From: a virus
DNA: 49,873 bases
Virus record (IMG/VR): IMGVR_UViG_3300042988_000539
Location: 1-49,873 of that record
Reading direction: 5' to 3' (one strand)
A program made the position numbers and the translations under genes. Positions 1-8,439 of the stretch are shown here, piece by piece. Every line of letters begins with the position of its first letter. The stretch's first letter is position 1. The notes beneath the pieces were generated by a model. It did no database searches and had not been told where the DNA came from. It saw only the letters and a list, made by a program, of their open reading frames with translations.

Positions 1-222
1 GCGAAGCGCTAGACGTGCCACGCATGACGCGTGCTCTTGGCGGTACTGCGGCAACGTTCGCAGGATGGCTGTACCTTAAATCCAAAGGTATCGAAATCCA
101 CGGTGCTGCGCGTACTACAGAAGATCGCGGAAAGCGAAAGGGGCTTGGTGTTCCGCAGGGAACGTACCTTAAATTCAAGGACGGAACGACACGTAGAGCT
201 GACGACATCGCTCCGTTGTCGT
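1..222. repeat. Left copy of the terminal direct repeat (circular overlap)
   Basis: Bases 1-222 match 49652-49873 except at one place (A at 95, G at 49746), which is a silent GAA/GAG change. The repeat lies wholly inside the coding sequence of the largest virion gene and keeps its frame when the ends are joined. A physical packaging end inside an essential gene is less likely than an assembly overlap of a circular or circularly permuted genome, giving a unique length of about 49,651 bp. Confidence 0.93.
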
Positions 223-1088
223 ATTACTTCGCAGCGTACGCCGCTATCGATGACGCAAATCGCGCAATAGAGGAAGGCAAGCCGGTACCTGCCGCGCTGA
301 CCGAGGCGGCCAAGGACTTGGGGCGTAACGTGATATCAGGATCTGTGTTTACAGGAACGCGCGACACACTTACGGCTCTTGAAGACTGGCTCTCTGCTCC
401 CGAAGGCGAGCGCGACGTATACCCAGGTAAGTCCGAGGGTGAGCGGCTAGACCGTAATGCTGTCGTTGGATCCGCGCAGCGCAGGCTTGTTGGCGTAACC
501 ACACCACGCCTACTAAGTGAAGCGCAGCGTAAGGGCTGGGGACAGGAGAAGGACACCGCGTATCGCGCGCCACGCGGCCTGGGTGAGGAGTATAAAGCCG
601 CTATCGGGTTCGGGTTGCAGAAATCTGTGCCTGAGCAGGTCGATATTTTTGGTAAGCCTATGGAGCGCGTCGGTCTGACTGGTCCTATTGACACCATCTT
701 TGGCAAGGGCGTGCAGCCTACAGATGACCCGGCACTGAAGATGCTACAGGAGCTGGACTGGTACCCACAAGCGCCTGCCAAGACGCTGGATGGGGTACCT
801 GTTAGCCAGGATAAGAGGACAGCCTTGTTAAAAGCGGCTGGTCCTGAGCTTCACGAAGAACTCAAAGCCCTGGCTGTTGAGCCCTGGTTCCAAGAGCTTC
901 CGCGCAGTGAGAAACTAACAGAGGTCAAGAAGATCGTGGCAGAAGTCATGTCATTCCATATGCAGGACATGCGCTGGAAGATGGAAGACCAGCTCGACGC
1001 GATGTCGCCAAAGGAACGTGATGCTATGCGGTACCAGATGCGCAACAAGGACAGCGGCATCCTAGAGAAGTGGGGCCTGGACTATTGA
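3..1088 (+). CDS. C-terminal part of giant internal virion (ejection-type) protein
   Basis: This is the 3' end of the gene that begins at 46321; joined across the circle it encodes about 1,472 residues. The first full codon in frame here is at position 3, and the methionine at 15 is internal, not a start. The segment has a short hydrophobic stretch near its beginning (TFAGWLYLKSKG) and is otherwise charged and helical, ending in a Lys/Glu/Met-rich tail. Its size and position as the last late gene, behind two other Ala/Gly-rich internal-type proteins, fit an inner virion protein of a podovirus released with the DNA. I see no recognisable enzyme motif. The end overlaps the converging polymerase gene by 27 bases. 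Confidence 0.85.
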   Translation, partial: EALDVPRMTRALGGTAATFAGWLYLKSKGIEIHGAARTTEDRGKRKGLGVPQGTYLKFKDGTTRRADDIAPLSYYFAAYAAIDDANRAIEEGKPVPAALTEAAKDLGRNVISGSVFTGTRDTLTALEDWLSAPEGERDVYPGKSEGERLDRNAVVGSAQRRLVGVTTPRLLSEAQRKGWGQEKDTAYRAPRGLGEEYKAAIGFGLQKSVPEQVDIFGKPMERVGLTGPIDTIFGKGVQPTDDPALKMLQELDWYPQAPAKTLDGVPVSQDKRTALLKAAGPELHEELKALAVEPWFQELPRSEKLTEVKKIVAEVMSFHMQDMRWKMEDQLDAMSPKERDAMRYQMRNKDSGILEKWGLDY

Positions 1089-2780
1089 GTAGTCCTTTTT
1101 CGCAGACCAGTGAGTCGAACTGATAGCAGCGTTAGCGAAGATCGGAACACGGAACTGAGTATGATCTTCAATCAAACGAACAATGTCTGGGACGAGACGC
1201 TCTTCACTGTCATGCAGGTCAAAGATGAATTCATCGTGGATGACGTTGATCATACACGAACGAAGATCATGACTACGCTGGAACTCGTAGACGCGTGACA
1301 TCGACGTCTTGAACACGTTAGCACTGCAGCCCTGGATGAGGTAGTTCACGGCTCTATACGCCTTATCCCGCTCGCAGTAATACTTCCTTCCGAACGTATC
1401 GAACACATACCCGTGCTCGCACACGACTCCCTGAACACGCCATATGAACTCCTGCAACATCGGGTACGCCCCAAAGTAGTCCCGTTTGAACTGCTTGACC
1501 TGCTCTAGTGTGAACTCAGCCCCAGGTAGCGCCTTGTTCAGCGTGCGCAGGAGCTGCTTGGCACCCGCCCCGTAGATGGTCGCGAAGTTCAGTGTCTTGG
1601 CTATGGTTCTATACTTCTTTTCGCGTGATCCAAACATCCGCTCTGCAGTAGCTGCGTGTAGATCGCCCTCTCGTGTTGCGAGCGCATCGAGCATTGCGGG
1701 TTCTTTACAATAGTGGGCCAATATTCTAAGCTCGATTTGTGACAGATCCACGAGCAGGAGTTTCCATCCATCTCCGCGAGATATAAACCCGTTGCGGATA
1801 TCCACAAGACCACCTGACCGAGGGATGTTCTGGAGGTTGGGTTGAGAACTAGACATGCGTCCTGTCCTGGCTCCAACTTGATTGAGTGAAGCATGGATAC
1901 GGTCCTCCTTGTCCAGCTTGGTGAGCATAGGCTGAAGGTATGTGCTGTTCATCTTGACAGCTTCGCGGTATTCAAGAATGAGCTCAACGACAGGGTGCGG
2001 GTACTCCAGCAAAGCCGTTTCGTCAAGCCTTGGGTTGCCTTTTTCTGTGAACTTCTTGCACTCGAATTTGCAGGTATCGAACAGGAACACGCTGATCTCA
2101 GCGTCGCTGGCCAGGTTCTCTATACCGAACTGTTCCCGTGCCTGCTGTGCCAGGGCGGTGGCTATCGCAGCAGTCCGCTCTGCTTCACGCTGCGCGAACT
2201 CCTTATCAACCTTCATGCCACGCCGTACGATGTCAATGACCACAGGCAGCGTGCGCATCTCGAGCTGATACACAGGGTCTTCGAGCAAGCCGTGCTTCTG
2301 GTAGTACTGGAACAGCGACATGGTCATCTCAACGTCCGCCTTTGCGTATGGCTCCATGATCTCGCGCGGAACCATGATGTACTTGCGTCCATCCCGGGCA
2401 CGTTGCCCGTTCGCCATGAACCACTCCTCAAGGCGCTGCTCTTCGATGTTCTCACGATCAAGGTACTTCTTAGCCAGGGCTTTTAGTCCCTTGCTAGGCT
2501 CGTCGCAGTGGTGCACGTGTGCCATGATCATGGTATCGTGCACCTTGCCCGATGGGCGCAGGTTGTAGGCATCCAGGAACGGTAGGTCGAAGGCGATGTT
2601 GTGTCCGACCCATTCATTGGAAGGGTCAGCCAGTAGAGCGAGCAGTTCTGGCGCGCCTTCGGTCATGATATCCCTGTAGTGCGCGTTACCTGCCTCGTCA
2701 CACCACTGCACGCTGAAGGCGAAGTCGCCAAGGTGCACGTTCAGTCCGGTCGTTTCGACGTCTAGGCTGTAGAACGGCAT
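1062..2780 (-). CDS. Family A DNA polymerase with 3'-5' exonuclease
   Basis: Replicative phage DNA polymerase, 572 residues. The proofreading domain shows Exo I (D7-x-E9, LDVETTG), Exo II (HNIAFDLPF, D65) and Exo III (YAKAD, D149). The polymerase domain shows motif A (D345 in VDLSQIELR; Leu replaces the usual Tyr of DYSQIE), motif B (R391, K395, F399, Y403-G404) and motif C (H515-D516-E517). The residue equivalent to E. coli Pol I F762 is Phe, as in Pol I itself and unlike T7 (Tyr). There is no 5'-nuclease domain, as usual for phage enzymes. The ATG shares one base with the stop of the upstream MCM gene (TAATG), so translation is probably coupled. Last gene of the leftward replication block. 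Confidence 0.97.
   Translation of the reverse strand: MPFYSLDVETTGLNVHLGDFAFSVQWCDEAGNAHYRDIMTEGAPELLALLADPSNEWVGHNIAFDLPFLDAYNLRPSGKVHDTMIMAHVHHCDEPSKGLKALAKKYLDRENIEEQRLEEWFMANGQRARDGRKYIMVPREIMEPYAKADVEMTMSLFQYYQKHGLLEDPVYQLEMRTLPVVIDIVRRGMKVDKEFAQREAERTAAIATALAQQAREQFGIENLASDAEISVFLFDTCKFECKKFTEKGNPRLDETALLEYPHPVVELILEYREAVKMNSTYLQPMLTKLDKEDRIHASLNQVGARTGRMSSSQPNLQNIPRSGGLVDIRNGFISRGDGWKLLLVDLSQIELRILAHYCKEPAMLDALATREGDLHAATAERMFGSREKKYRTIAKTLNFATIYGAGAKQLLRTLNKALPGAEFTLEQVKQFKRDYFGAYPMLQEFIWRVQGVVCEHGYVFDTFGRKYYCERDKAYRAVNYLIQGCSANVFKTSMSRVYEFQRSHDLRSCMINVIHDEFIFDLHDSEERLVPDIVRLIEDHTQFRVPIFANAAISSTHWSAKKDYSIVQAPLL
1079..1100 (+). terminator. Rho-independent terminator of the late operon
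   Basis: GGACTA (1079-1084) and TAGTCC (1090-1095) form a 6-bp stem with a 5-base loop, followed directly by five T (1096-1100). The hairpin overlaps the stop codon of the giant virion gene (1086-1088) and lies just beyond the stop of the converging polymerase gene. It is oriented to stop rightward late transcription; the other strand has no T-run. Confidence 0.75.
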
Positions 2781-4075
2781 TAAAATTCCCTTTCTTCCTT
2801 GACATATGGTTTCTTTGAGTGTTCGCTTAACATCGAGGTGAACTCGGGTGTCTTGGAATAGTAGTTTCCCTTGATCTTCTTGATGGCATTGTTGGTGTAG
2901 AGTGTTGCGATGTGCGTCTTAGCTTCATCCGTGGATATGCCCATGGTTTCTTCCAAGTCTCGAAGCTGAAACGCGGACATATCAAGCAGCTTCACGCAGC
3001 CGTTACGTCCTAGGCGCTTCATGAATGCGATGACCTTGGAAGAATCCTCGATCTTCTCGCCGAGCATATGGTTCGCAGACCATGTGTCGAAGCCGAAGTA
3101 CCTGGATGAGTACACCCTGTCCAGGTACTGCGCTATGTAGTGCACGTGCTCCGGCAGGACGGTTAGGTTTACGCCATCAGGCGTGCTGTACAGCCTGCCT
3201 GCAAGGGCGGTTGCCATACGTGCCATCTTAATACGCTGTTCTGCAGCACTAACGAGGGTAAAGTCAGAGCTGAATTTCTTGGAGAGGTTTTCTGATGTGT
3301 CGTAGCACGCGTCCTGTGTCGCGCGTGACAGGTCGATCTCTTTCGGTTCCCGTGTCCAGCACCACAGCACCAGATCACGACATAGTTCTTGTGTGAACAC
3401 ATGCGGTATGCGAACGCCACGTGCAGCGCGTAGACTGCTCATCGGCACGTCATCCTTCGACACGATGATCGCCATGTCGAAGCGTGCCACGTCCTCCGGG
3501 CCGGGGAACAGGGTCTTGATGATCTCGACCCCGCTGGAGAACTGGTTGACGGTGCGTCCTTCGCGCGGGTTGGACAGCCAGATGATGCGTGTCCTGGCTT
3601 CCGTCCGCTGGTTGCGTATCTTCTCTATGGTAGCTTCGCCAGATGACCTGATGCTAGACAGCTGTGCGATGTCCTTCGGGTCAAGGCCAGACGCCTCATC
3701 CAAGATGACCAGACGCCGGTTGTTCTGAGGCAGCTTGCCCCATGTGATGCCCCACTTGTTCTGGACCTGCTGTTCTACACCACCGACCAGACCAGCAACA
3801 GACATGCACTCGCCCTGTGCCATGACCCCGACACCGTAGTGCATCATGAGCGCTTCGGCGCACTGCGTCTTGCCAACGCGTGTATCGCCTGCGATGAGGA
3901 CCTCAGGGTAGCCCTTTCGCAGCTCCTTGCCATCGAACACGAACGATATCGGCGAGTGATACACAAGGTCTACGGCTAGATGCAGGTCGCGCCGGCCGTA
4001 GATCCTGGTGACGTTGCTCTCCAGGTCTGCGTAGATCTTGTCTAGTTGGTTGCTGATACTGTCGACGCTTGACAT
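2780..4075 (-). CDS. MCM-type AAA+ ATPase, probable replicative helicase motor
   Basis: 431 residues. Walker A is GDTRVGKT (63-70), followed by SVAGLVGGV, which resembles the conserved Ser-Ala-Gly-Leu element of MCM proteins. Walker B is LVILDEA (122-128), then an E-x-KIRNQRTEARTRII segment and sensor 1 in LSNPREGR (N169), again in MCM order. ARFD (197-200) matches the MCM arginine finger (SRFD). The C-terminal 90 residues look like a winged-helix domain. The usual MCM N-terminal OB/zinc region is absent: only about 55 residues precede the ATPase core. The upstream primase carries a Cys-containing extension that could supply it. The gene overlaps the primase by 34 bases and precedes the polymerase. 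No DnaB-type helicase is seen, so this is the likely fork helicase. Archaeal/eukaryotic-type MCM is uncommon in phages. Confidence 0.82.
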   Translation of the reverse strand: MSSVDSISNQLDKIYADLESNVTRIYGRRDLHLAVDLVYHSPISFVFDGKELRKGYPEVLIAGDTRVGKTQCAEALMMHYGVGVMAQGECMSVAGLVGGVEQQVQNKWGITWGKLPQNNRRLVILDEASGLDPKDIAQLSSIRSSGEATIEKIRNQRTEARTRIIWLSNPREGRTVNQFSSGVEIIKTLFPGPEDVARFDMAIIVSKDDVPMSSLRAARGVRIPHVFTQELCRDLVLWCWTREPKEIDLSRATQDACYDTSENLSKKFSSDFTLVSAAEQRIKMARMATALAGRLYSTPDGVNLTVLPEHVHYIAQYLDRVYSSRYFGFDTWSANHMLGEKIEDSSKVIAFMKRLGRNGCVKLLDMSAFQLRDLEETMGISTDEAKTHIATLYTNNAIKKIKGNYYSKTPEFTSMLSEHSKKPYVKEEREF

Positions 4076-5670
4076 GGTTGGAACACCTTTAGTTTTTCCT
4101 TCATTTCGTCGGACAACTCGAACTCATCTATAGAGGCTTTGTCTTTTTCTATCTTGTTGCAGATCACCTCCATCTGCTGGGTGTCTGGGTGCGGTAGGAC
4201 CACAGCTTCGACGACGTAGTCCTCGTTGGATATGGCCGGCTCCGAGAACGACCATGCCTTCTGCTGGATGTACGTGTGGCGTGTCTTGTGTCGTTCCAGC
4301 GCAGGGATGAGGACGATCGGGTACATGTACTGATTCTTTAGGATGTCTGCCTTGATCTTTGGGCACTTCTCAGGCAGGTCGAAGATGCGGGCAAGCACGC
4401 GCTTCTGGTCCTGTGCGTTGGTGTCTATGAGCTGTAGGATCTCCTGATAGTCGGGCTTCAGCAGCAGGTGGAACGAGCCCTCGTTGAAGTACATCGGGCA
4501 GTACGAGCACTGGTCGCCCCAGCTCCGCTCGCAGTGCAGCTTGACCTCTTGCGGTACGATATAGGTCAGCTCCTGCAGGGTGTTGATGGCGCGCACATGC
4601 ATACGCACCCGCTTGAAGAACATCTTGTTGGGGATGATGTCCTCAAGGAACGTGTCGTGGATCTCGTCAGGTACCGGGATACGTGACCCAACCTCGACCA
4701 CGTGCGAGTCGACCATTGCAGCCATCTCGCGCATGTGGTTGGCGCTGCCGTGCAGCTTCAGGACATAGTCTGTGAAGTCTCCGTTCGGAGGCATGCCCAG
4801 TTCAGGTAAGCGTATGATCTTGACGGAACGCGCGACACGTGCCAGTACATTCGCGATGTTCTTGGCACCTTCGACACCTGCGGCATCGATGTCGTATACA
4901 ACGCGGACGTCCTTATTGTGGAAGAAGCGGATGTACTCTTTAGGCAGCACGCCGGCACCGCCGGAGAACGTGATCCCTGTCAGCCCTTCCTGGTTCGCAA
5001 GGATGCAGTCCTTCTCGCCCTCGAACAACCACAACTCCTCGGCCTCTGTGTTCGCCAGAGGCCAGAGGTAGTTGGTGTTGTGCCCAGGTACGCCCGAGTA
5101 CTTAGGTGAGCCTTTGGGCATGTAGAACTTGACGTTGTGTACAATGTCTTCGTGTATGGCAGGCAGCGTAAAGCGCGTCCCGTCTGTTCCAATCTTGAAC
5201 TTCTTAATGGTCTCGATCGTCCAACCTGTTGCTGAGTGGAGCTCCTGCAGTTTGACAGCGTCACGAAGCAAGTCTTCGTTCCACTTGTCTATCTGCTGCA
5301 TTGGGATTCCGCAATGCGTGAGCTTACGGCGCTTGTCTACCTTGGTGCCAGTGTCGTCATGCTCTTGGACCCGGGCTATGCCCATGGTCTTTAGCATCTT
5401 GGCAGCATCGTTGATAGATATGCTCTCGAACTTGGCTACGATATCACGCATACCAAATCCACGAGCATACGCATTACCTGCGGTCGTGCATCCGAAGCAG
5501 TGGCCAAGTCCTGATACCAGATTGACAGACATGGACGGATTACTATCAGAGTGGAACGGACAGTTCATCCTGAACTCCGGACCACGTGCCGTCTCTGTTG
5601 TCGCTCCAGCTGGGCAGTACTTCTTTAGCAGCGCTTCGGCGCGATCGCGATCGAAGACAAGTGCTGCCAT
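4042..5670 (-). CDS. CHC2/Toprim DNA primase with C-terminal MCM-N-like extension
   Basis: 542 residues. An N-terminal zinc finger of CHC2 type is formed by C37, H40, C58 and C61. A Toprim domain follows, with FEGEKD (E217) and YDIDAAG (D260, D262). The region from about 345 onward is not usual primase helicase: it has a beta-rich stretch, then C380, C388 and C391 (HCERSWGDQCSYC), which recalls the OB-fold/zinc ribbon N-terminal part of MCM proteins. The next gene encodes an MCM ATPase lacking exactly that part, so the two products may form one primase-helicase complex. The start ATG abuts the stop of the upstream SSB-like gene (TAAATG), whose last codons carry the ribosome-binding site. Primase assignment is firm; the extension is inference. 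Confidence 0.93.
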   Translation of the reverse strand: MAALVFDRDRAEALLKKYCPAGATTETARGPEFRMNCPFHSDSNPSMSVNLVSGLGHCFGCTTAGNAYARGFGMRDIVAKFESISINDAAKMLKTMGIARVQEHDDTGTKVDKRRKLTHCGIPMQQIDKWNEDLLRDAVKLQELHSATGWTIETIKKFKIGTDGTRFTLPAIHEDIVHNVKFYMPKGSPKYSGVPGHNTNYLWPLANTEAEELWLFEGEKDCILANQEGLTGITFSGGAGVLPKEYIRFFHNKDVRVVYDIDAAGVEGAKNIANVLARVARSVKIIRLPELGMPPNGDFTDYVLKLHGSANHMREMAAMVDSHVVEVGSRIPVPDEIHDTFLEDIIPNKMFFKRVRMHVRAINTLQELTYIVPQEVKLHCERSWGDQCSYCPMYFNEGSFHLLLKPDYQEILQLIDTNAQDQKRVLARIFDLPEKCPKIKADILKNQYMYPIVLIPALERHKTRHTYIQQKAWSFSEPAISNEDYVVEAVVLPHPDTQQMEVICNKIEKDKASIDEFELSDEMKEKLKVFQPCQASTVSATN

Positions 5671-6381
5671 TTAGAACTCCCGTTTTTCTCCTGCCTCAGG
5701 AGCTGCTGTTGTGGTATCGCCTTCGTAGTCTGTGTCGATGGTTGCCATACCCTTGACCGATGCGAACATCTCGCTCGCCTTGGACTGCTCTTCGGGTGTG
5801 GTCACCGTGTCACGTGCCACGTCAAACACATAGAACGTACCCTGATTATTGGTGCGCTGCTTGGAAGAGATGCGATACTTGTACTTCCACGCGTAACCAC
5901 TTATGGCGATGAGTGTTGCGAGCGCCTGCCCTGCAGTGTAGCTGGTGTTGCAGAACGATGCGATGAGCGGCATGTCCTGACCTTCGACCAGGCAGACCAC
6001 GTTGATATACGCAGTAGCCTGCGGCTTCTGGTCGCCGTGGAACCGCAGATCCTCAGCCACATCAGGTGTAATGTTCATCGTGCGATATACGATACCACCA
6101 CCCTGGGCGCGAGGCTTCCAACGGATGACGTTCTTGAACGCGAACACGGGTGTGATAAGGAGAGGCTGAACCAGCTCTTCCTTGGTGAGCGAGTTGACCA
6201 GCACGCCTGCCTTGTGCTTGCCTGCTGTGACTGTAGGCGACAGTGCCTGTGTGAGCTCGATGCGTGGGAGCTTCATGTCGCTCTGTCCGATGTTCTCTGC
6301 CAGCCCTAACGCACGCCCTGTGTCGATAGTTGCGGGCGGCTGTGCCTGTGCCACGATGACTTCTTTCTTCTCGTCTGCCAT
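5671..6381 (-). CDS. Candidate single-stranded DNA-binding protein
   Basis: 236 residues; not matched to a family by motif. A charged N-terminus is followed by a beta-rich core with many aromatic residues (FKNVIRWKPR, YAWKYKYRIS) and a flexible tail with an acidic patch (ATIDTDYEGD). It ends in Phe, a feature also seen in T7 gp2.5, although here the final residues are Lys-Arg-Glu-Phe rather than acidic. It lies immediately before primase, MCM ATPase and polymerase with a zero-base junction (TAAATG), so a replication-accessory role such as SSB is the best guess. A strong AGGAGG site precedes the ATG. The function is inferred from context. Confidence 0.55.
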   Translation of the reverse strand: MADEKKEVIVAQAQPPATIDTGRALGLAENIGQSDMKLPRIELTQALSPTVTAGKHKAGVLVNSLTKEELVQPLLITPVFAFKNVIRWKPRAQGGGIVYRTMNITPDVAEDLRFHGDQKPQATAYINVVCLVEGQDMPLIASFCNTSYTAGQALATLIAISGYAWKYKYRISSKQRTNNQGTFYVFDVARDTVTTPEEQSKASEMFASVKGMATIDTDYEGDTTTAAPEAGEKREF

Positions 6382-6382
6382 G

Positions 6383-6769
6383 TTACGACCTCCTGATTTG
6401 TACGTAGTTCTTAACGTGATTTGGATTCACCCCTGGTGGTGTCTCTGCACCGTTCTCGATCAGCTCCTTGCAGTAACTGTTCAGCTTCTGGGCACTGACC
6501 ATATGAGTGACATCCCACATGCTGTTCGCCATGACCCAGTCCATGAACGCTCCCTTGTCCTCGACCTTACTGAACACGCGCCGTGCCTTGATGAAGTTCA
6601 CACCATCGATCTTCTTGGAGTCAGTCCCCGTCTGCTCCATGTACATGGCCAGCTTCCAGCTCAGGTCATCGTACTGCTCGTTGAACTTCTTCAGTTCATC
6701 CTGCCGTCTGGAGATCTCGTCATCCAGTGCGAGCAGATCCCTTAACTGTTGATCAAAGTCCCCTTCCAT
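6383..6769 (-). CDS. Conserved-type phage hypothetical with N-terminal coiled coil
   Basis: 128 residues. The first about 50 residues are heptad-like and charged (SRRQDELKKFNEQYDDL). Then comes GVNFIKARRVFSKVEDKGAFMDWVM and a C-terminal ENGAETPPGVNP element before a basic end. I do not recognise a named family. I chose ATG 6769 over the GTG two codons upstream because AGGAGG then lies 5 bases away; the GTG would overlap it. It sits between the SNF2/105-codon gene pair and the SSB-like gene, so it is probably part of the replication block. Confidence 0.8.
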   Translation of the reverse strand: MEGDFDQQLRDLLALDDEISRRQDELKKFNEQYDDLSWKLAMYMEQTGTDSKKIDGVNFIKARRVFSKVEDKGAFMDWVMANSMWDVTHMVSAQKLNSYCKELIENGAETPPGVNPNHVKNYVQIRRS

Positions 6770-6778
6770 TGTCACCTC

Positions 6779-7093
6779 CTATGCTATGTAGTGTTTAGCT
6801 ATCGTCCTCGGTACGTAGTAGTTGTTCTTCGCATCGAACATAAGGATGTTCAGCGTACCGAACCTGTCGAGTCCGTGCAGCACAGCGAGCACGTTGGCCA
6901 GCACGTTTCCGCCCAGGAGCAGGTAGTCGTCCTGATCCATGTCCTTCAGTGCATCCTTCACGAGATGCGCAACACGCGACACGTTGAATATGTCCGGCAC
7001 CTGCTCGCGGAAGATAACGCGCAGTTCGCCGAACGTCCCTGCGTTGAGCGCATCACGGTTCTTCTGGTGTACAACAAAGACCTTATGTCTCAT
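6779..7093 (-). CDS. Hypothetical protein downstream of SNF2 helicase
   Basis: 104 residues from ATG 7093, which overlaps the SNF2 stop as ATGA; a GAGGA site precedes it. An earlier in-frame start at 7186 would lie deep inside the helicase gene and is rejected. Mixed alpha/beta composition with a hydrophobic centre (YLLLGGNVLANVLAVLHGL). No motif recognised. The tight coupling suggests co-production with the helicase. Confidence 0.7.
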   Translation of the reverse strand: MRHKVFVVHQKNRDALNAGTFGELRVIFREQVPDIFNVSRVAHLVKDALKDMDQDDYLLLGGNVLANVLAVLHGLDRFGTLNILMFDAKNNYYVPRTIAKHYIA

Positions 7094-8439
7094 GCCATCC
7101 TCACAAGTTCGCCGGTTAACATGGATGCCAACGACTGCTTCTTGCTCAGTGCTCGCAGCACGTGCTGGTCTACCGTGCCACGACATATCACATCAATATA
7201 CGTGCAGTTTTGCGTCTGCCCGATTCTGTGTATCCTACATTCCGCTTGCTCCCTGTCCCCGTAGCTGTAACTGTTCGACAGAAAGATGACATAGGATGCA
7301 CCGATGAGGTTGATGCCTTGCCCAGCAACGTCGAGCTGTCCAATGAATACTTGTGTATCAGGATCTGTATTAAACTTCTTAACAAGAGATATTCTTTCGT
7401 CGACAGGAACACTTCCGTTAATGCCCGTGTGCTTGATGCCTTCACGGGTAAGACGATCCTCAAGATCCGAGATCTCTTTGCGGAAGCGGCAGAACACGAC
7501 CGCTTTCTTCTGGTTTTCTTTGAGCCATTGGACGAGCCATTCTGCCTTGGGGTTCTTCTCGAACGCATGTTCTTCTCCTTTAACATCTTTGTAGAATCCT
7601 GCTGTTATCTGACTGAACCTGATGAGCCTGGTCAACACGACTGGGGCAGACACGATGGTGTCCTTGAACTGCGACACGAACTCGTCACGCAGGTCCTTGT
7701 ACATCTTCGACTGTGCTTCAGGCAGGTCAACATACGCCACCTCATACAGCCTGTCCGGCAGGTCAAGGCACTCGGCCTTGGTCTTGATCGTTGCGTACTG
7801 CTGGACACGACGCTTGAACCTGTCCATGTTGATGTACTTCAGGACCATCTTGTTCAGGAACCCGCCCATGATAGCGTACATGGCACGGAACCGGTAGTAG
7901 CTCATGCCCCAGATGTCTACACTGAGGCAGCGCATCTGGCCGAACACGTCCAGCGGGCTGTTGAGGATGGGTGTGCCAGTCATGATGATGCGGTGCGGCA
8001 CGGAGCACGCGATACGGAAGCAGGCCTTGGACTGCAGTGACTGCGGGTCCTTCAGGGCCTGGCTCTCGTCGCATATGATGCAGTTGAACCGGCGTGAGAT
8101 GAGGGCGTCCGTGATGACACGAGCGCCCTCGTAGTTGATGATGTAGATGTTGGCTGGCGCGAACAGCGCCTTCTCGCGCTTGGCACGTGACCCGACGAGC
8201 AGCTCACACGTCATGTCCGTGTGCTTCTTGATCTCGTCGTGCCAGTTCTCGATGAGCGTGGCTGGTACTACGACCAGTGTTCTGTAGGATGGGTCAGCTG
8301 CGACCCTGCGATCGATGATCTTAAGCGCAGTCAGCGTCTTTCCAAGACCTGGCTCAAAGAACAGTCCACCATAGGGCTGGTCCTTGAAGCGCTCGAAGCC
8401 TTCAGTTTGATGTTTGAATAGAGCTGTGCGTACAGCCAT
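7090..8439 (-). CDS. SNF2-family DNA helicase/translocase
   Basis: 449 residues with the complete SF2/SNF2 motif set: Q-like LFKHQTEGF, motif I EPGLGKT (29-35), motif II DESQ (124-127) and motif III MTGTP. In the second RecA lobe there are VVFCRFR, GINGSV, QLDVAGQGINL and motif VI EQAECRIHRIGQ. Such proteins move along DNA using ATP and are common in phage replication modules, often next to a VRR-NUC nuclease as here. Its first 109 bases overlap the nuclease gene in another frame. The overlap is genuine: motif Q and Walker A need that N-terminus, and an AAAGGAG site precedes the ATG inside the nuclease gene. Confidence 0.95.
   Translation of the reverse strand: MAVRTALFKHQTEGFERFKDQPYGGLFFEPGLGKTLTALKIIDRRVAADPSYRTLVVVPATLIENWHDEIKKHTDMTCELLVGSRAKREKALFAPANIYIINYEGARVITDALISRRFNCIICDESQALKDPQSLQSKACFRIACSVPHRIIMTGTPILNSPLDVFGQMRCLSVDIWGMSYYRFRAMYAIMGGFLNKMVLKYINMDRFKRRVQQYATIKTKAECLDLPDRLYEVAYVDLPEAQSKMYKDLRDEFVSQFKDTIVSAPVVLTRLIRFSQITAGFYKDVKGEEHAFEKNPKAEWLVQWLKENQKKAVVFCRFRKEISDLEDRLTREGIKHTGINGSVPVDERISLVKKFNTDPDTQVFIGQLDVAGQGINLIGASYVIFLSNSYSYGDREQAECRIHRIGQTQNCTYIDVICRGTVDQHVLRALSKKQSLASMLTGELVRMA

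Noticed and set aside
7619-7640. Second hammerhead core (CTGATGAG on the plus strand)
   Set aside because: It lies inside the SNF2 gene, with no stem II, GAAA or pairing stems around it.
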